In this document: in pieces, positions 4,778-6,112 of the stretch
Layout: each line of letters starts with the position of its first letter
How positions within the stretch are numbered: the first letter of the stretch is position 1
Assembly (NCBI GenBank): GCA_017477205.1
Contig: JAFUXE010000073.1
Span: 1-6,112 of the forward strand
Length of the DNA: 6,112 nucleotides
DNA from: Alloprevotella sp.
GTDB taxonomy: Bacteria > Bacteroidota > Bacteroidia > Bacteroidales > Bacteroidaceae
Direction: 5' to 3'
The notes under the pieces: model-generated
What the model saw: the letters and a program-made list of their open reading frames with translations, nothing else
Databases searched by the model: none
What the model was told of the DNA's origin: nothing
Program-made: the position numbers and the translations under genes

Positions 4778-5863
4778 TTATCCCGCAAATTCGGTTCCGG
4801 AACGGGCGTCCTCCTTCGTCCTGAGCTTTTGCTCCGCAGTGGGATTGAGGCCTTTCTCCTTCCAGCCTTCCAACTGGCTGAGGATGCTGCCGCGTCCGGT
4901 CGTGAGCTGGTTTTCGGCAGCGTCGTACGCGCGGCGCAGGGCGTCGATGCCCTGCCCGATGCGGAGGAAGTTGTCGCCAAAAAGGGCAAACTTCTTGTAG
5001 AGGCGCTCTGCGGAAGCGTAGATTTCCTGCACATTCTGCGACTGGCGCTCCGTCTGCCAGAGGTTGTGGACGAGCTGCAAGGCCATAAGGAGGTTGGCAG
5101 GATTCAGGAGGATGACATGGCGCTTGTAGGCATCGGTGGCGAGGGTGGTGTCTGCCGTAACGGCCGCCACGTAGGCGGCTTCGTTGGGGATGAACATGAG
5201 GACGTGCCCGACGGCACCGGGAACGTGGCGCTCATAGTGTTTCCCGGAAAGTTCACGGACATGCTGGCGTACGCTTTCCACGTGGGCCTTGAGCTGGCGG
5301 GTGCGCTCTTCTTCGTCCTCCGCATTGGCATAGCGGACGAAAGCCGTAAGCGACACCTTAGCATCCACGACAAGGCAGCGTTCGCCAGGCATGCGGACAA
5401 CGACGTCGGGGATGAAGCGCCCCTCGGCATAGTGGGGTTGCACGTCGAAGTCCTCGCCGCATCGAAGGCCGGAGGCCTCAAGGAGGTTGGCAAGGATGCC
5501 CTCGCCCCAGTTCCCCTGCAACTTGGAATTACCACGAAGCGCACGGGAAAGTTCCTCCGCCTGTCGCCCGAGGGTTCCCGTCTGGCGCACGAGTGCATCG
5601 ACGCTGGTCTTCACCTCCGTGTTCCCCTCGATGAAAAGGCGGTGAAAGCGGCGAAGGTCCTGGTCCAAAGGGTCCAGCATCTCCAGCAGCGTATCGCGGT
5701 GGAGGCGGCGCAGCTCCGTGCTTTCCGTGCGCGCCACGTCGGCCGCCATCTCGCGCAAGACCTTGCGCTCGCCCTCGGCCTCTCCCTTCCGACGATGCTG
5801 GCCAAGAAGGTAGCCGCAGGCAAAAAGTAAGATGCCGCAAAGGATGAGGGAAACGACCGTCAT
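4778..5863 (-). CDS. rmuC: DNA recombination protein RmuC family
   Basis: A 361-residue membrane-anchored protein. Residues 3-21 form one hydrophobic N-terminal segment, followed by a charged, helical, coiled-coil-like stretch (about 25-115). The RmuC core follows: GNWGE at 117-121, the PD-(D/E)xK-type nuclease signature with P152-D153 and D167-A-K169 in VVDAKVSL, FVRYANA at 175-181, and HVLMFIPNEAAY at 220-231. In E. coli RmuC limits rearrangement at short inverted repeats; it is thought to act as a nuclease, though its exact reaction is unsettled. This protein is shorter than the roughly 475-residue E. coli protein, mainly in the coiled-coil part, and all core motifs are present. It starts 24 nt after the waaA stop, so the two are probably co-transcribed. 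A long open frame on the opposite strand is a shadow produced by high GC. Confidence 0.93.
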   Translation of the reverse strand: MTVVSLILCGILLFACGYLLGQHRRKGEAEGERKVLREMAADVARTESTELRRLHRDTLLEMLDPLDQDLRRFHRLFIEGNTEVKTSVDALVRQTGTLGRQAEELSRALRGNSKLQGNWGEGILANLLEASGLRCGEDFDVQPHYAEGRFIPDVVVRMPGERCLVVDAKVSLTAFVRYANAEDEEERTRQLKAHVESVRQHVRELSGKHYERHVPGAVGHVLMFIPNEAAYVAAVTADTTLATDAYKRHVILLNPANLLMALQLVHNLWQTERQSQNVQEIYASAERLYKKFALFGDNFLRIGQGIDALRRAYDAAENQLTTGRGSILSQLEGWKEKGLNPTAEQKLRTKEDARSGTEFAG

Positions 5864-5887
5864 GGGCTGATGCTGGTTGAAAGATTT

Positions 5888-6112
5888 CTATTTGCGTTGA
5901 AAAATCTCCGAGAAGATGGCGTCTGCGGCTCCTGCATTGCTGCGGATATAGCGGCCTGCGGCCTCACCCGCAGCGGCAAGTGCCGCAGGATGGTTGGTCA
6001 GGTCGTCCATTGTGGCGGCGAAGCTTTCCGCATCCGTCACCTCGCGGCAACCGCCGTTCTCAAGGAGAGCCTGTGCCTCACGGAACTTCCTGTTGTTGGG
6101 GCCGATGATGAC
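5888..6112 (-). CDS. waaA: 3-deoxy-D-manno-octulosonic acid (Kdo) transferase, C-terminal part
   Basis: The last 74 residues and the TAG stop of a gene that enters from the right edge. The readable frame begins VIIGPNNRKFREAQ and continues through AAAGEAAGRYIRSN to GAADAIFSEIF. The order GPN-x-x-KF-x-EA, then an aG..a..y(V/I)..N.GA end, is typical of the C-terminal GT-B Rossmann domain of WaaA/KdtA (glycosyltransferase family 30). That enzyme transfers Kdo from CMP-Kdo to the lipid A precursor at the inner membrane. The catalytic N-terminal half is outside the window. The gene precedes rmuC with a 24-nt gap and presumably shares its transcript. Another GT-B transferase is possible but less likely. 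Confidence 0.85.
   Translation of the reverse strand, partial: VIIGPNNRKFREAQALLENGGCREVTDAESFAATMDDLTNHPAALAAAGEAAGRYIRSNAGAADAIFSEIFQRK

Noticed and set aside
4667..5830. Open frame of 387 codons on the plus strand
   Set aside because: It overlaps the tRNA and runs antisense to rmuC, whose protein has clear family motifs. The antisense frame shows no recognisable domain.

Overview
The window looks like chromosomal DNA from a member of the Bacteroidales, most likely a Prevotella- or Bacteroides-type organism. Four signs point there. Start sites are preceded by the Bacteroidota -7 element (TAnnTTTG) and lack clear Shine-Dalgarno sequences. Two exported proteins share the DLQGRR...GV(F/Y)I..G.KV carboxy tail typical of this group. 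The family of hypothetical secreted proteins fits. The gln tRNA does not encode CCA. No species can be named from the sequence alone.

Left part (1-2490), plus strand. The window opens on the last codons of a gene whose end resembles the end of the secreted protein at 1541-2386. A two-gene module follows: a zeta-toxin-like P-loop kinase (437-1009) and an overlapping 60-residue partner (1002-1184), which I read as a toxin-antitoxin pair. Next comes a secreted protein of unknown function (1541-2386). Shortly downstream of each of the three plus-strand transcription units lies a copy of one 69-81 bp palindromic repeat (42-122, 1242-1310, 2407-2487). A degenerate half copy lies at 267-294. This repeat family is the most striking structure not explained by the genes.

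Middle (2490-4620), minus strand. A perfect 26-bp palindrome (2502-2527) sits between convergent genes and probably terminates transcription. The large secreted protein (2553-4451) is built of repeated beta-rich modules, a chitobiase-C-like module and the same sorting-type tail. A 7-bp tandem repeat within the gene, just before that tail, could switch the tail in or out of frame.

Right part (4554-6112), minus strand, conserved housekeeping genes. The 3' end of a Kdo transferase gene (waaA) is followed after 24 nt by rmuC, then by tRNA-Gln(UUG), which has its own near-consensus promoter and terminator. The plus-strand half looks accessory (toxin-antitoxin, repeats, secreted protein of unknown function), while the right-hand minus-strand block looks like core genome.

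I see no CRISPR array, transposase or phage gene. Whether the repeat family or the small antitoxin candidate is undescribed can only be decided by database searches.
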